From positions 1-28,709 of the IMG/VR virus record IMGVR_UViG_3300009170_000020: 28,709 nt of DNA, one strand, 5' to 3'. Origin of the DNA: a virus. Under the pieces are notes generated by a model that was given only the letters and a program-made list of their open reading frames with translations, was not told the DNA's origin and did not search any database. Shown piece after piece: positions 17,001 through 26,400 of this stretch. Every line of letters starts with the position of its first letter. Position 1 is the first letter of the stretch. The position numbers were made by a program, and so were the translations under genes.

Positions 17001-19276
17001 GCATCATCCTTAACATTCCAAGCAAGAAATGTATGATCAAAACGCTTTAAAACAACTTCACAGAGGAAATCTCCAACTAACTTAACACCTTCAACTCTAC
17101 AATATAACGCCGTTCCTGTCCCTAGCTCTAGTGTTGTAGAGTTTACACGAACAATATCGCCAGGCTCAGGAATACCAATTGTAATACGAAATGTTAAGTT
17201 TAAACCAAATGCACCACGACTAGTACGTACTAACTCCTCTGCTTTAGCTAATGCATGATAGTAATCAGTAATACCTTCTGCGTAGATTTCTGTTTCTAGT
17301 TCCATGCCATTGTCTTCGGCAAGGTATGTTCTATATAGTGTATTACTAACAGTCTTTTCTCTAAAAGCATCATAGCTGATTTCTCTAGTAGACCATACAA
17401 TAAAATTACCTTTCAGCAGTCTAAAAGCGAAACCACGTCCTTTTGTAGCAGAGCCTTGATCACCATCAGTCTCATCACCAAGATCTGTTGCCGTAACAAC
17501 TAGTCTGAAGAGACGGTCTTGTGTACCATCCAATGCCTCGCCAAGATCTGTTAAAGATTGTAATTGATTATTAGTTTGTTTTAAAATCTTAGTTCCTGAA
17601 GAACCAGAAGCAATTAACGTACCAGTAGGGTTTGCAATAGTCGTTACATAAAGACTCCATGAGCAAGTGTCATCAGAAGCATATTCAATTACAAGCGGAC
17701 CTTGGTTCTCTGCTTCTAAAATAAATCTATACTCAAGACTCGTAACATTATCATTACCGTTCCATACAGCATAATTATTTAATAGTCTACCACCGCCGTT
17801 ACCTTTTTGGTCTTCCCAACCATTTGCTGAAATACCTGGAGGATATCGTTTTCCTCCAATACCAACAAAATAAGTTTCTGTCTTATTGATAGTGGGTTCT
17901 AGTTTAGGCGGCCAAGAGGCTGTATCATCTTTAAAATCTTCAGATTCGTTTGCAAATTTAACAGTTGCAAAATTATAACGATCACTAGCAGATGGAAATG
18001 TAATATTTACTTCTTGATCTAATACAAGATTAGAGTCGTCTAAAGTTAGTACAGAAAGTGCAGCAGTTTGAGCTTCTGAAGTAGGATAAACAAGACTTAC
18101 TTTATATTTTCCCTGGGACCAAATAAGGCGAGCATCTCCCATTGTAGAAAGAATTGTTTCAATATTTTCTCTAATTGGACGTTTGGTGTCAAGTGTAGTA
18201 TTACATTCATATAGTGGCAAATCTCTGGTTAAGCTGTTTGTACCAGATACGCCACCGCCGCCATCTGTCGGTTTATAGATTTTACCACCAACGGCAACGC
18301 CAGATTGAACAACAGTCGCCGCAGTTATAGCAGCATTATAGAAACTTTCTAAATTGATTTCCGTTATATCTAACCCTTTTCCAGAGATAGGATCTAATAA
18401 GTAATCTAAAAGAACAAAGACAGGATTATTTGAGTATTCATAACCATTGTTATAAATACCGCCAGTAGAATTTAAAGCATAAACATAATTAGGAGAAACA
18501 CCCGTTCTGGTAATTTTTCTAATTAATTTACCTTCTACAAGGAATTGAATTGTAGGTGTACCAGAGAATTGAGGATTTTTTCTATCAAGACGGATTGTTA
18601 CAGAAGCATTTGCAATATCGTAAAATTTAGCTCTTCTTCGTTCACCAAAATTAGCAGCAAAAATAAGATCTTCTTGTCCAACAGCTTTGCCATTATGCAT
18701 GTCAATTCGAAGAGCTGCTTCAATCTTGTTATAAGCACTTTTATAGATGTCAGTACCTAATTGCGGGTCATCTAGGTATTTAGCTTCATCAATAATCACA
18801 TCATGAGTTTTATAAATTGGTCCTTGACACAATGCTTGTTGAAAATAAAGAAATTCATTCTTTTTACCATCAAAGCTTTTTGTCAATCGTGTATCATGAG
18901 CATTAATATAAACAGTCCAGCCACCACCACGAGTGTCTACTGTTACTACATATTCTGTTGAATCAGAAGCTGGCGTAAGTCCAGATAAGAAAGTTTTATC
19001 AACAGTAGTACCAGGATCAGTAAATACAAAACCACCTGTGCTATTATGATAGACTCTTGCACCACCAATTTTAGATCTACCGTAAACAATAGCAAGATTA
19101 GTCGCCATTCCCTCTACAGGAATTTCATAACCTCGTCTTGCTTCTGCTGCTCTTTTAGCAGCATCTTTTTGCTTTTTGGCTTGTTGAATAGAATAAGCAG
19201 CGCTTGCAACACTTACTGCAAGGCTGGCCCATGCTGCAATTGCTGTTGCAGAAATACCAGAGGCTACACCAGCCAT
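8087..19276 (-). CDS. giant J-like tail tip hub and central fibre protein (3729 aa)
   Basis: Residues 1-30 form a hydrophobic Ala/Ser-rich helix. Residues ~55-760 carry the tail-tip J / Phage-tail_3 hub pattern, with I-R-E-N-I-E-T-I-L-S-T-M-G-D-A-R-L-I-W near 370 and F-K-D-D-T-A-S-W-P near 450. Residues ~890-1108 look like a ligand-binding jelly roll. Residues ~1115-2560 form a long array of repeated ~100-residue beta modules joined by G-x-T/S-G linkers. Two related domains follow at ~2680-3108, then a second jelly-roll-like domain (~3315-3475). The region at ~3485-3525 has the A-G-S-I-Q / A-G-T-I-H / G-G-T-I-V repeats typical of J C-termini. Lambda J is 1132 aa, so this version is over three times longer. 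J proteins close the tail tip and contact the host receptor. The start overlaps the upstream stop (TAATG). Confidence 0.88.
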   Translation of the reverse strand: MAGVASGISATAIAAWASLAVSVASAAYSIQQAKKQKDAAKRAAEARRGYEIPVEGMATNLAIVYGRSKIGGARVYHNSTGGFVFTDPGTTVDKTFLSGLTPASDSTEYVVTVDTRGGGWTVYINAHDTRLTKSFDGKKNEFLYFQQALCQGPIYKTHDVIIDEAKYLDDPQLGTDIYKSAYNKIEAALRIDMHNGKAVGQEDLIFAANFGERRRAKFYDIANASVTIRLDRKNPQFSGTPTIQFLVEGKLIRKITRTGVSPNYVYALNSTGGIYNNGYEYSNNPVFVLLDYLLDPISGKGLDITEINLESFYNAAITAATVVQSGVAVGGKIYKPTDGGGGVSGTNSLTRDLPLYECNTTLDTKRPIRENIETILSTMGDARLIWSQGKYKVSLVYPTSEAQTAALSVLTLDDSNLVLDQEVNITFPSASDRYNFATVKFANESEDFKDDTASWPPKLEPTINKTETYFVGIGGKRYPPGISANGWEDQKGNGGGRLLNNYAVWNGNDNVTSLEYRFILEAENQGPLVIEYASDDTCSWSLYVTTIANPTGTLIASGSSGTKILKQTNNQLQSLTDLGEALDGTQDRLFRLVVTATDLGDETDGDQGSATKGRGFAFRLLKGNFIVWSTREISYDAFREKTVSNTLYRTYLAEDNGMELETEIYAEGITDYYHALAKAEELVRTSRGAFGLNLTFRITIGIPEPGDIVRVNSTTLELGTGTALYCRVEGVKLVGDFLCEVVLKRFDHTFLAWNVKDDAYIQPPNIYDYSVPAPRYVTYSTDPTVSSLTSAGRLDWPLISLSDFECFIIYAFTDKDIAYFDPETNVPLFIEIGRTTENFFILPAINAYSAIFGVRTLTKSGKLSNIVFVNAFNSGPTQVTVQSVILNNYNTGATNLTPSNSFTGTIRTTMGGWRHDEGLLANSIITSQVDPYGTTAPLLRISGDGTTASTENNWFGRWVHPFDVDPKKSYISYVWIKRRSSTSNNIYLGWEPLNNIENLSGVLVANPYFVNGQGAILTTGKWYLAVGVIHYDGFSGADTGLAGIYDPLTGLRVYDGAEFQHVASSAKQGLLLGYYNTAIEATTDGFDFLPGGTYVMDGTHPTKDNITNLMGPLVSGYLTNEAHTVPAYADGTGAVLTGSDGNFKVFYGLSDVTEFSTFSIVDGIDGGASWTKTQNGLVMTIIESGASDGSYSLSGTWTAATDVETFTLRATYNTVVLDKVFSISKSKAGAPGDDNTAYWLDISSPVIFKDSISRTADGVHTSILVTGKRTVGDVTTNHGYVTITGDYETESTTASNAYPITKTPGSADDESVYTVKLYNQATVAGATLLDTQTVPVVFKGATGTSGTDSTVYWLHTTAPVIFKDSPDVTTDGIHTNITVTGKRTIGATTTDYGYLTVTANGDTEAGTATATTITTAIANGADKLNYTVKLYNDAVKTTLLDTQVIPVVFKGATGSSGTAAAYVVVNGEQAFKFLAGQSVPTVSSITLTATLFGSLSVYDWEYWNGTAWANLGGTQNTSTYILAYDNAAWSTNTSLRIRCRSGADTYTDEITIVKLYDGSSGTSGTDGENAITIILSNESHTIPTDSAGNNGIYTGSGLDIRVYEGTTPVPYDDTVTYASPSFRITPTPSNITLGTASTVSTYTRRWSDHSAMLADTANVSFAITVKNSDGVETTFTRVQSLTKAKQGATGTSGANAITLRVIPDKETFTYNGSGTATPSGQYITITTSKQNTTNAVTWSTTPATSLRATSTAGSTIVTTGNTVYLHEADFAGQSSVTITGTITADSVSDKFTVVKLQDGTSGTSGASAFTVSVSNEAHTFAASILGVITDYANSGTTIKAWYGTTALTYGLSGANTFSVSASASNITAGTASGTGTVRTYANHSNMTANQATITYTIICRDANAVEYTFTKLQTFSKSLAGTPGMSAVLSNENHTFTASSTGVVSTYVGSGTNFYVYDGDQLLTYVTSGPVVSQYTIAIAVSNITAGTLSGTGTTTATIGDHNTFINAQNTASITYTITGYNRQNLPFTIVKTQTFSKSKTGTAGADGTNASFRWIYTSAPVVFKDSPDRVTNGAHTTVSIKGKETVAGVTSDWGYITVTGIGYDETEAVTATASSIGITLAPALGADESLYEVKLYDGATVATATLIDTQTIPVVFKGASGASGTSPFTAVLSNEAHVFPASVTGVVSSYAGSGTNLYVYEGITALTYVTTSPTAGQWTFTTTPANITVGTISGTGTTTATVGVHSGVASGTDASSIVYNISGYSANNTAFNLTKTQSFSKSKTGATGNTGADGDSAITIVLTNEAHTCPTTAGGTVNYTGSGTDIFVYEGSTQLDYNAAGTSPSTWNVTAADGTVGTIAPGTKSSVGTTPNRYARYGDHSGMSTSVADIVYTISGQRADGTAFSFTKQQTFAKSLDGAAGTNAKLLYVSADKQTVSYNSSDTVVAGQTINFTVTTQNTTGVKTVYLYEMDGTTELDAGVYLTGSGTIVDNSPGANQFTMTGTTITMTGANFNTAITTGATTGVVVKVLQDGVSDLISVVKIKDGADGTDGTDGTNGTDGVSPTFYYIKPLNGTAIKNNTGSLTIEAHSLAENADVLLSSGNIKLYDETDGIEGDGYTATYNAADFSSSTSRVIRLADMSATVAGSQTVIVSTHSQSTYSGGASTQADVYSFANYEKASTADYSIANVTFPNVPNALLVAEFTTEVAAGDPIWTVAFGGVNGVALGGTSAAPVWSASNAGTDVHVCHWIWTEAMLTGGGLSKGQTNITFATSGYGGSANGQLTLFWLTNAAQTTSPTYTATDTGTGLTDLSTFDSTINASTADSLVLTTIVSPIDNQTYSWSLGTELFEYAGPTYVFTSSTVKHLIGSNTGSKTYTATFGTVTNNDRLVARSIMFAPAAGSTDPNFNLGSIPWATGISDTNVLVLAKVLIEDTTMVEDFTIKYANVNGTKIGSTQSNANGHHIITYGWNQTMLSGKTKGNNYYLTSTGIANEVQSATVYILKNATQTLANVLLYADIDSANTTASSASVAISSDYGLLLADQLYDATAVGTTGWTNLTQTIAPSTVSDESVVRFCKASAKLEIGTYSGTRSYGMSVKPSSDGVLSLTLVPTQPTVTTIVYDSITLSNILDGEAASGTIAAELSISNASLWAYADGSIYDYTPANGTFQVYVDTVLTGTGNIFTIYQGTDNGASWSKTQNGLTLTINETSGVYSISGTSWTTDQESFTMIMTRSTTVIQKTFVVTKNKGGYEILSSLPSSNLFQGRTVYLTVRDTRSLPVSEADKLYKWTSTATTWDGTATNCKWYPVSPVVTGTTISEDPGFEAPVDTWKASVGTPIFTTVTDGVVGAKVFRSGTSETSILSRRLFPINVNTVYRVKSYIRRSATANGTAYIGLALLDSNFANISGNGSYWYLGAIGATPGTSWANYYGTVGPSGSGADLLFSSYTNGTNAKWMQVVAIGNLGGSSGYHEFQDLRLEEAIDGTIIRAGSIQTNHMTAGTIHGDRISGGTIVGAQLQATTLSAIKSTLGTVEITTGGHLRSGQTAFNTGTGFFLGSDGGTPKFSIGNSSANHLFWDGTQLKIYINPSNIIADASLTADDYYSFATRVNTATATVAAIQYWSNGEVYRNVNGTVTLIGNWYTPTTTSIGSSYYIKFLVISATGMQESQNAVVMPSGINAISTTRIVSLSTPATTNVVDYNATVVAYIYSDSGGTNLLAQKFISLTAIKDA
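9950..11230 (-). repeat. two diverged tandem domains within the fibre protein
   Basis: The segments encoded at about 11230-10590 and 10520-9950 share the same landmarks in the same order. These are A-L-L-V-A-E-F-T / V-L-V-L-A-K-V-L, then V-N-G-V-A-L-G / V-N-G-T-K-I-G. Next come W-T-E-A-M-L-T-G / W-N-Q-T-M-L-S-G, and a late G-S-K-T-Y / G-T-R-S-Y strand. Each is about 200 residues. They look like an internal duplication of a beta-sandwich, but DNA-level identity is low, so the duplication is old. Confidence 0.6.
11590..15930 (-). repeat. array of repeated beta modules with collagen-like linkers in the fibre
   Basis: Type C modules open with N-E-A/S-H-T and G-S-G-T-x-x-x-V-Y-E-G and start near 15910, 14545, 13830, 13480, 12755 and 12360. 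Type A modules open with V-I/V-F-K-D-S and close with P-V-V-F-K-G (about 15555-15255, 15225-14925, 13110-12795). Other modules close with V-V-K-L-x-D-G (about 14900-14600, 14190-13870, 12000-11640). Links are G-A-T-G-T-S-G-like. The array ends with a Gly-X-Y tract (11595-11650) whose DNA is a 9-bp GATGGNACA repeat. Confidence 0.75.
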
Positions 19277-19860
19277 TATGATTTACCCCACTTGAGTTGT
19301 AGTACACCAGACCCGCCATAGACTTGATCACAAGAGCTATCGTCAGCATTTCTACCACGAATGTAATCCTTACTACAATACATGGCACGCTTTAAGTCTA
19401 AATCTGCAAGTGGAGAAGAGCATGTAATACCTAATAATACTTCACCTCGTTCTTCTGTTTTGATTTGATAAGCAACGCTATCAATACGTCCAGCATAGGC
19501 GATTAAAGTCTTTTCAATTTCAGTCATAGGAAGCTTTGTGGTGGGATGAAGAAACCCAATACGGATTTCAACATTCCAACCTACCATATTAGTTTCAGCA
19601 GCAGAAGCTTCATCAAAGAAAGCATCAGCTAAAAATAGTTTATATTGCTCTCTATCGACATCTGTATTGATTTGGGGAGTGTCTAGTTTTACTATAGAAT
19701 TATCAGCAACATAGGTAATACTATTAACAATCACATTTGACCAATGATTCGTTACCGCTTTATAAATAGCAGCAGTTTCATCAACAATTTTTAATAAATA
19801 AAAGAAATCCGTTGGTTTAGTATTAAGAGCAGAAATTACATCAGCATGTAATGTAATCAT
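19276..19860 (-). CDS. tail tip/baseplate hub protein, DUF2163 / gpL-like (194 aa)
   Basis: The N-terminal 130 residues have the beta-rich pattern of DUF2163 and related tail-tip proteins (I-T-Y-V-A-D-N-S, then G-W-N-V-E-I-R-I-G). The C-terminal 50 residues carry three cysteines, Cys147, Cys162 and Cys177, in I-T-C-S, R-A-M-Y-C-S and D-D-S-S-C-D-Q. This matches the cysteine cluster in lambda gpL and gene-transfer-agent hub relatives, where a C-terminal domain binds an iron-sulfur cluster. The fourth ligand is not visible. The start ATG at 19860 overlaps the upstream stop (ATGA), and its stop overlaps the start of the J-like gene (TAATG). The order gpL-like then J-like is the standard tail-tip order. 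Confidence 0.7.
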   Translation of the reverse strand: MITLHADVISALNTKPTDFFYLLKIVDETAAIYKAVTNHWSNVIVNSITYVADNSIVKLDTPQINTDVDREQYKLFLADAFFDEASAAETNMVGWNVEIRIGFLHPTTKLPMTEIEKTLIAYAGRIDSVAYQIKTEERGEVLLGITCSSPLADLDLKRAMYCSKDYIRGRNADDSSCDQVYGGSGVLQLKWGKS

Positions 19861-20471
19861 ACTGCCTCCAAAATTCGAACTTGTCCCATATCCTGAAGAA
19901 TACCATTTGTAAATGACATACCACTAAGTGTATCTAAGTCATACAAACAAGTCATTTGAACATCAAGCTTAAATGTGAAGCTAGTACCAGCGGGGACTGC
20001 TGTTCTAAGTGGTGGATAGAAGCTCATTGTAGTACCGATAGTACTATTTAATACATCTGTTGTAGTCAAATAAATTTTAGTATGATTACTAAACTTAATA
20101 AAAGTACCTTTTGGAATTAACCCAGTATTTGAGCTAGTTGTTAGTGTAACAAAACTAGTATTTAAAGCAGCAGTACCAGTAGTTGTAGGTGTGCTGCTGG
20201 AAGTCCGAGCCTGATCAGCTCCATAATTCTGGGGCATGATAATAGTAAAAGTATTTGAATACCCTTTAGTAACCATATGCACAAATAACTCTTGTGCGGT
20301 GTGAGAAAGCGGCTCAAGACGGGTTTCGATCTCCCATCGTTGAGCCGTTCTCCGGCTAATACGCCTGCTTAAACTAAGGGTATCCGAGGCAAACACTGGA
20401 TGATTACTACGCACTGCTAAAGGAACAACAAATTGCGCAATAATTTTTCCACCTTCATAGATACCGTACAT
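19857..20471 (-). CDS. tail tip protein, gpM-position minor tail protein (204 aa)
   Basis: The protein follows the tape measure by 9 nt, with TAAGGAA before the ATG at 20471. The first 75 residues include R-R-T-A-Q-R-W-E-I-E-T-R-L-E-P-L, resembling the W-E-x-x-x-R/T-x-P-L segment of distal tail/tip proteins. A middle inserted module (about 88-165) has G-T-F-I-K-F-S-N-H-T-K-I-Y and ends in Y-P-P-L-R-T-A-V-P-A-G-T. I recognise that pattern (G-D-F/x-I-x-x-x-G-x-x-Y ... P-P-L-R) from tail-tip proteins of many siphoviruses. The C-terminal part returns to the first domain. It is expected to bridge the tail tube end to the hub and fibre. Its product class follows from position and these motifs. Confidence 0.65.
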   Translation of the reverse strand: MYGIYEGGKIIAQFVVPLAVRSNHPVFASDTLSLSRRISRRTAQRWEIETRLEPLSHTAQELFVHMVTKGYSNTFTIIMPQNYGADQARTSSSTPTTTGTAALNTSFVTLTTSSNTGLIPKGTFIKFSNHTKIYLTTTDVLNSTIGTTMSFYPPLRTAVPAGTSFTFKLDVQMTCLYDLDTLSGMSFTNGILQDMGQVRILEAV

Positions 20472-20480
20472 TCTAATTCC

Positions 20481-23400
20481 TTATGCTTGTTTATAACCCT
20501 TTTCACGATTATGAGAATTCACACCTTCCGCAATAGTGGGGAGCATTCTGAATAACTCAGCTTTTGTTTGTCGAGAAATATCTCCAGTGACAGTAATATT
20601 AATTGTTTGACTATTAGACTGTTGATTATTAACATTTGGTGGTTGAATATTAGTTAAAGTAGGTGTCGTGGTTAATACTGGTGAGATTAAACCACCAGTA
20701 GCAAATTTCTTAAGATCTTCGCCAGAGTTGATAGTCTCTAATATCTTGAGATTCTCTTTAGTAGCTTTTGCATTTACAATATACTCTCCTTTAGAGACGC
20801 GTGCAAGGATACTATCAGAAGTACCTGTACCTGGACCACTGATCGCACCACCAGTAGCGAATTTCTTAAGATTCTTACCAGAGTTAATAGCTTCTAAAAT
20901 TTTAAAATTTTCTTTAGTAGCTCTTGCATTTACAACATATTCACCTTTAGAAACACGCGCGAGAATACTATCAGATGTACCTGTGCCTGGACCGCTGATT
21001 TTACCACCTTCTGCAAATGCACCTGTTACAGCAGCTAATTGTACCGCACCTAAGACCATTGTAAGAACACCAAGCATCTTAGTGAAATTATCATCACTAG
21101 ACATCATAGCCATTCCTGCAATAGCCGTACCAGCAACGGCAGCGGCTTCTGTACCAGTAAGACCATCTTTAGTAACTTTAGTACCAGTCTCTGTTAGTTT
21201 ATTTTGTGCATCTAGTTTTTCAACAACAGGCTTCATCATATTTTCATTAGAAATTCCACTCGTCATTGTTTCAGCAGTCTGAGTAATAGGATCAGTCATC
21301 CCTGAGAATGGTGTGGACTCAAAACGACTTAGTGGTAACTGAGGCTCTGTAAACGGAGCAGAAATCTCGGGCAAGCCAGGCATTGTAGGGGACTCAAATA
21401 CTTCATAATTAGGCTCAAAAGCAGGTCTCTCAAATGGTACTGCTAATGCACTACCAATTGAAGCTGCTAACGGTGCTTTCTGACTTTCATAAACATCACC
21501 AAAATTAGTTTTTGTATCGAGTTTTTCAGTAGTCTTAGGTTTTAATATACCAATACTCTCAAGGATCTTTTGAATTCCACCGCCTTCTTCGAAAAGTTTT
21601 CCAATATTCTCTCCAATAGCTTTAAAACTTTTATCAACAAATTCTTTCTTGAAGAAAAGTCTATCAACCATGCTTTCAACAAATGTGTCAACAACAGAAT
21701 CAACAAAGCGCATTCCGATGTTCTTCATCATCTCGCCAAAAGACGATTTACCTTTTAAGAAATCCTTTACAGAAGAGCTAAAACCTTCTTTCATTGACAT
21801 TACAAAAGACTCACCAAGGACTTGGCTTGTTTTCTTGTAAAAAGGAGAAAGTTCTTCTAATTCCTCTTTAAGACCCGTAAGCATTTCAGCATTGGCTTTT
21901 GCATAACGTTTTTGAATTTCTGGATCAGTCTCAATTTCTAATGCTTCATTATTACTTTTTATTGCAGCAACTTTATCTTGAATTTCGGAACGTTTATCAT
22001 CAGACATATTAAAGTAAGTTAATCTTTCAAGAGTTAATCCTACGTCTTCAAAGTTCTGTTGCAATAAAGCAATATTGTCATTAGCAGCTCGTCGCTCTGC
22101 TGCAATTCTAATCTTTTCAACTTCTTTGAGAAGTCTTACAATCTCAAATTGAGCAGTTTCTCGTTTTGTATCATCTTTTTGATTTTCAATCTGTTTTGCT
22201 AATTCATCAAAAAGAGTGATTGTACGTGTCTCTTCAGTATTTGTCAATACATTATAAGCAGGTTGACCAAAATCAACTTCAGCTTTAATTGCTCTTGCAC
22301 TAAAATCTTCAAAGCCAGGACGCTTTCCTTTTAAAAGTTCCCAACTTGTTTTTAAACCTTTCTCGAGTTTCTCACGTGCAGCTTCGATTAATTCACCAGT
22401 TTTCTCACTATTGTATCCAACATCCGATAGTGCTGTATTTGCAGCATTAATATCAATTGCTGTCTTCATTAAAGCAAGTCGAATATCCGGACCAAGTTTT
22501 TTGAAAGATTCAAAAGTAAGACCTAACTCTTCCATTGTGGTTCCGATTAGCTCGAAAGCATCACCGAAATTTAAACCACCTTCACCACTAACCTCAACAT
22601 TACTAGAGACTTTACCTTCCATTTGAAGATTAGTAACTCTTTCTCTAAGGATCTTGTTAAGATCGTCTCTAAGCCCTTCTGCACTAGCTGCTGCACCTTC
22701 AGTGTTCATTTGCATTAATTTATCAATGTTATCCATTATGGTCAAGGCTTGAACTTGAAAATCAGGACCAAGTTCGTCTAATTCTTCTGGCTTAAGATTC
22801 TTGATACCAGCACTTTCAATTTGTGCTGTAAGATTAGCTTGGTACTTAGCAAACGTAGCATCATCAGCAATTTCATAACGTTCTTTCCATGACATATTGT
22901 CCAGAGGGTTCTTAACTTTATCTTTTTCCTTTTCCGAACCGAGCGTAGGAAAAAATTTAGTTACAAACGGTTGAAATAGAGTTTCGTTACCTAACTGAAT
23001 GGATGAAGAAGCTTTCTGTTGAAGTGTCATTTCAGCATTCGTAAGAATAGCCATTAAGCCATTAAAGAATGCTTTGAAATTTTCTCCAAAAGACACCTGT
23101 GCTTCTTCTAACTTTGTTTCTACTCTTTCCGCAGTAATTTCTACTTCAGTTAATGGGTTCTCTAAAGATTTATCCGAAGTCTTTTCTGTTAACTCTTTAG
23201 CAGTAGGTTTACCTAACTCAGATGCTTTGGCTGACGAGATAGGATTAAAAAGTTGTTCTAAACGCTTAATAGATTCAGGCTCTGGTAAAAAGAAATTCTT
23301 AACAGGATCAGCAAATTCTTGCTTTAAAGTTTCACCTAAGCTTTTCTCTATACCTTCTTCAGTGGCTTTCTTACTGTTTTCAGATGTACCGTAATAGTTA

Positions 23401-26400
23401 GTAACACCATGTCCAGCCAATTCTGTAAACTTTGAGAGAGAGCCAACGGGACCAAGAATCTTATTAGTAGGAGCAAAAGTTTCACTGACTTTTTTATGCC
23501 CTTCCTCTTCAGAAATTTCACCAGATTTTAATTTCTTTATATAGTCCCAAGCAGCAACTGCAGCATCTTTAATTGCTTGACCGATAATTAGACCAGCAGC
23601 AAAAGCGGCGGCTACCATGATAATAGGCATAGATGCTTGCATAATTGCAACAAATGCCCAACCTAGTGCAGTACCAATACCAGAGCCAATGCTTTCACCA
23701 GCTACAGCGGTTGCAATAGTTACGCCTACTTTTTGCCAGGCAGGAGCACCTTCCATACCTTCAGCAATTTTCATACCGATTTGGAATGCTGCTGCTCCAC
23801 CAAGAACTGCACCAATGCCACTACCAGTTTGAATAACACTATTTCTAAGTAGCATTCTACTATCGACAATACTACCTTGTAGTTTATCACGAATGCCCTT
23901 ATTTAAATCCATTCGTCTTTGGGATGCTCTAGCTCTTTCTTCGTTTTCTGCTTGTCTTACTGGACCAAGTGCAGCTGCACGTTGCTGATGAAGTGCATCA
24001 GCGGCATCTAGCTGCTGACGTGAAAAACGTCTTTCATCGCCAGGAGCAGTACCATGAGCTAGACGTTGTTGTGCGGTAAGAAGAGGTTGATCTTGTTCGA
24101 TTCTCCTATCTATTGCTCTTAAGTCAGCTCTGTTTGAAATATTCATTGCAATATTATTAGGAAGATTCAAGGCACTTGTAGCAATACCGCCTAAGAATTT
24201 TCTACCACCCTTAAATAGTAAAGCAAGTTTTGCAATCAACGAAAGAAAGTCTAAACCATTTGTAAGAATAGTACCGCCATTACCCCATGCATTATTACTA
24301 AGTAAATTCTTTAGACCATTTTGAAAGTTAGCAAGGAAATCCAAAATATCATTTGTTACTCTTTTAAAGACAGGCTTTTTCTTTAGAGTTTCTTCTTTTT
24401 CTACTTCACGTCCATAAACGGGTTTTAAAAACTTATCATTGACAAATTTAGCAACATTGAAAACAGGCTTAGCTAGCCCTTCTCTGTAAGTAGACTTATC
24501 AATTGTTTTCTGAGAAACAATTGTAAATCCGGCAAGTAATAAACCTAATAAACCAGTTCTAACAGGACCATCTTTAAATGCCTTTAGAATAGCATATCCA
24601 ATAAGCGCGGCAAGAGATACAACAAAAGGTGTTTGAATATTCTTTGGTAAGGCATTAATGATATCATGGCCAAAACTTCTATCTGGTAGCTTTCGTTGTG
24701 GACCTCTACCAACATATGCAAGAGTATCAATTTCTTGACCCATTATGTTACCAGAAAATCTATCACGAACTCCTAATACCTGTTTAATAGTACGGCCAAA
24801 GGCTGAGTAATTAAAAGATTCACCGAATTTGCTATCATTAAAATTATCTTTAAATCTTTGCCATTCTGTTTTAAAACCTTCATAACCGAAATTAAGGCGA
24901 CCTTTGATTTTATCCTTAAGAGGGACGATATTAGTCTTCTCTTTTACTGCCTTAATATTTTCAGAAAGTTTCTCATTCAAAGTTTTGTTATTCTTACGAA
25001 GAAGATCATTATTAAGTTCTGAAGATTTGTAGAGCTGAACACTAAAATCTTGACCTAGCTTATCTGCTGTTTTTACAACGGGATTGTTATCAGTAAGAAA
25101 AGGATTTTTCTTTGTAAAAGAGTCTTTACCAAAAACATTATAATTTAACTCTTGTCCTTTTAATACAGAAAAATCTTGCTTCTTTTCTTTTCTAGCTTTA
25201 AACCATCGTATACCAGATACTGTTGCAGCAAACAATGCAGCTAAAGAAATAAGTCTAATCATCATACTCTTATATTTAATCAAAAGAACAAGACCTAATG
25301 CTAATGGTGCAAAGAAAGACATTTTAGAGAAAGATGTATTACTTGCCTTTACGAAATCATTAATAATCATCAATGGCTTTCGTAACAGATAACCTAAGAC
25401 TGTTTCAACACCTTTTACTAAGTCAGGAATCCATGAGTTACCAATTACAGCATCATATAGTTGTGCAAATGGTTCCTCAGCTTTCTTTGCAAAATCTTTA
25501 ACAGTTACAACTGCATCATCTAAATTAGCGAATGGACTGTCTACATCAATAACAGCTGCATCAATAGAAATGTTTTTTGTCATTCCAAATAATGAACGAA
25601 CTTTATCTTCAATTCTCTCAATTGTTCTTTCAAAGGGAGCAAGAAGTGCTTTACCTTTTGCAAAGACAACGGTGAAGAATTCTTTAATAGAATAAGCAAA
25701 TACTAAGAATTTAGACTTCCACATTAGTAGACGAATATCTAAATTCATCGCAAAATGAGCGATAGATAAAGCGATATTATTTAAAGTTCTAGCAAAAAGA
25801 TCACCCATTTTAGTGAAAGACTCTTTTGTTTCAGCCCAAAGAATAGAAAGAGAATTTCTAATATTTGTAAAGGCTTCTGCATAGGTAACGTTCAACTTAC
25901 CAGTTTCTGCACCGACATTTTTAGCTTCTGCAAGGAGTGCTTTAAAGACTTTGATAGAAGGAAGTAATCCTTTTTCTCCCATCTCTTTAAGCATACCTAC
26001 ATCTACTTTTAGGCCACGTGCAATCGCTTCCAAGAGAACTGGAGCATTTTCACGTAATGACCTTAATTCATCACCAGCTAGAAGCTGAGATGACATCGCC
26101 TGGCCAAACTGTAAGACTGCTGAAGAAGCTTCTGCAGCTGTCGCACCAGAAAGTCTTAAAGCTTTGGTTACAGTATCAGTAACAGTCGCAACTTCAAACT
26201 GTGTAGCTCCAAAAGCTTTTGTAGCGCGAGACAGCTTAGAGTATAATGTTCCTACATCTTGAAGACCCGTTCTATTCTCTAGAGCAATTTTTCTAGTCTG
26301 ATTTAAGGCATAATTGAATTCATCTTCACTTTCAGTAGCAACTCTTAATTTATTATTTAGAACAGTAATTTTATCTGACATGCCAGTAATAGCTTTAATA

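Noticed and set aside
18545-18760. Additional gene with several cysteines on the plus strand
   Set aside because: Antisense to the conserved hub domain of the J-like gene; no start signals.
8087-19276. Diversity-generating retroelement target in the fibre gene
   Set aside because: No reverse transcriptase and no template/variable repeat pair is visible in the window; repeats are diverged protein modules, not adenine-biased copies.
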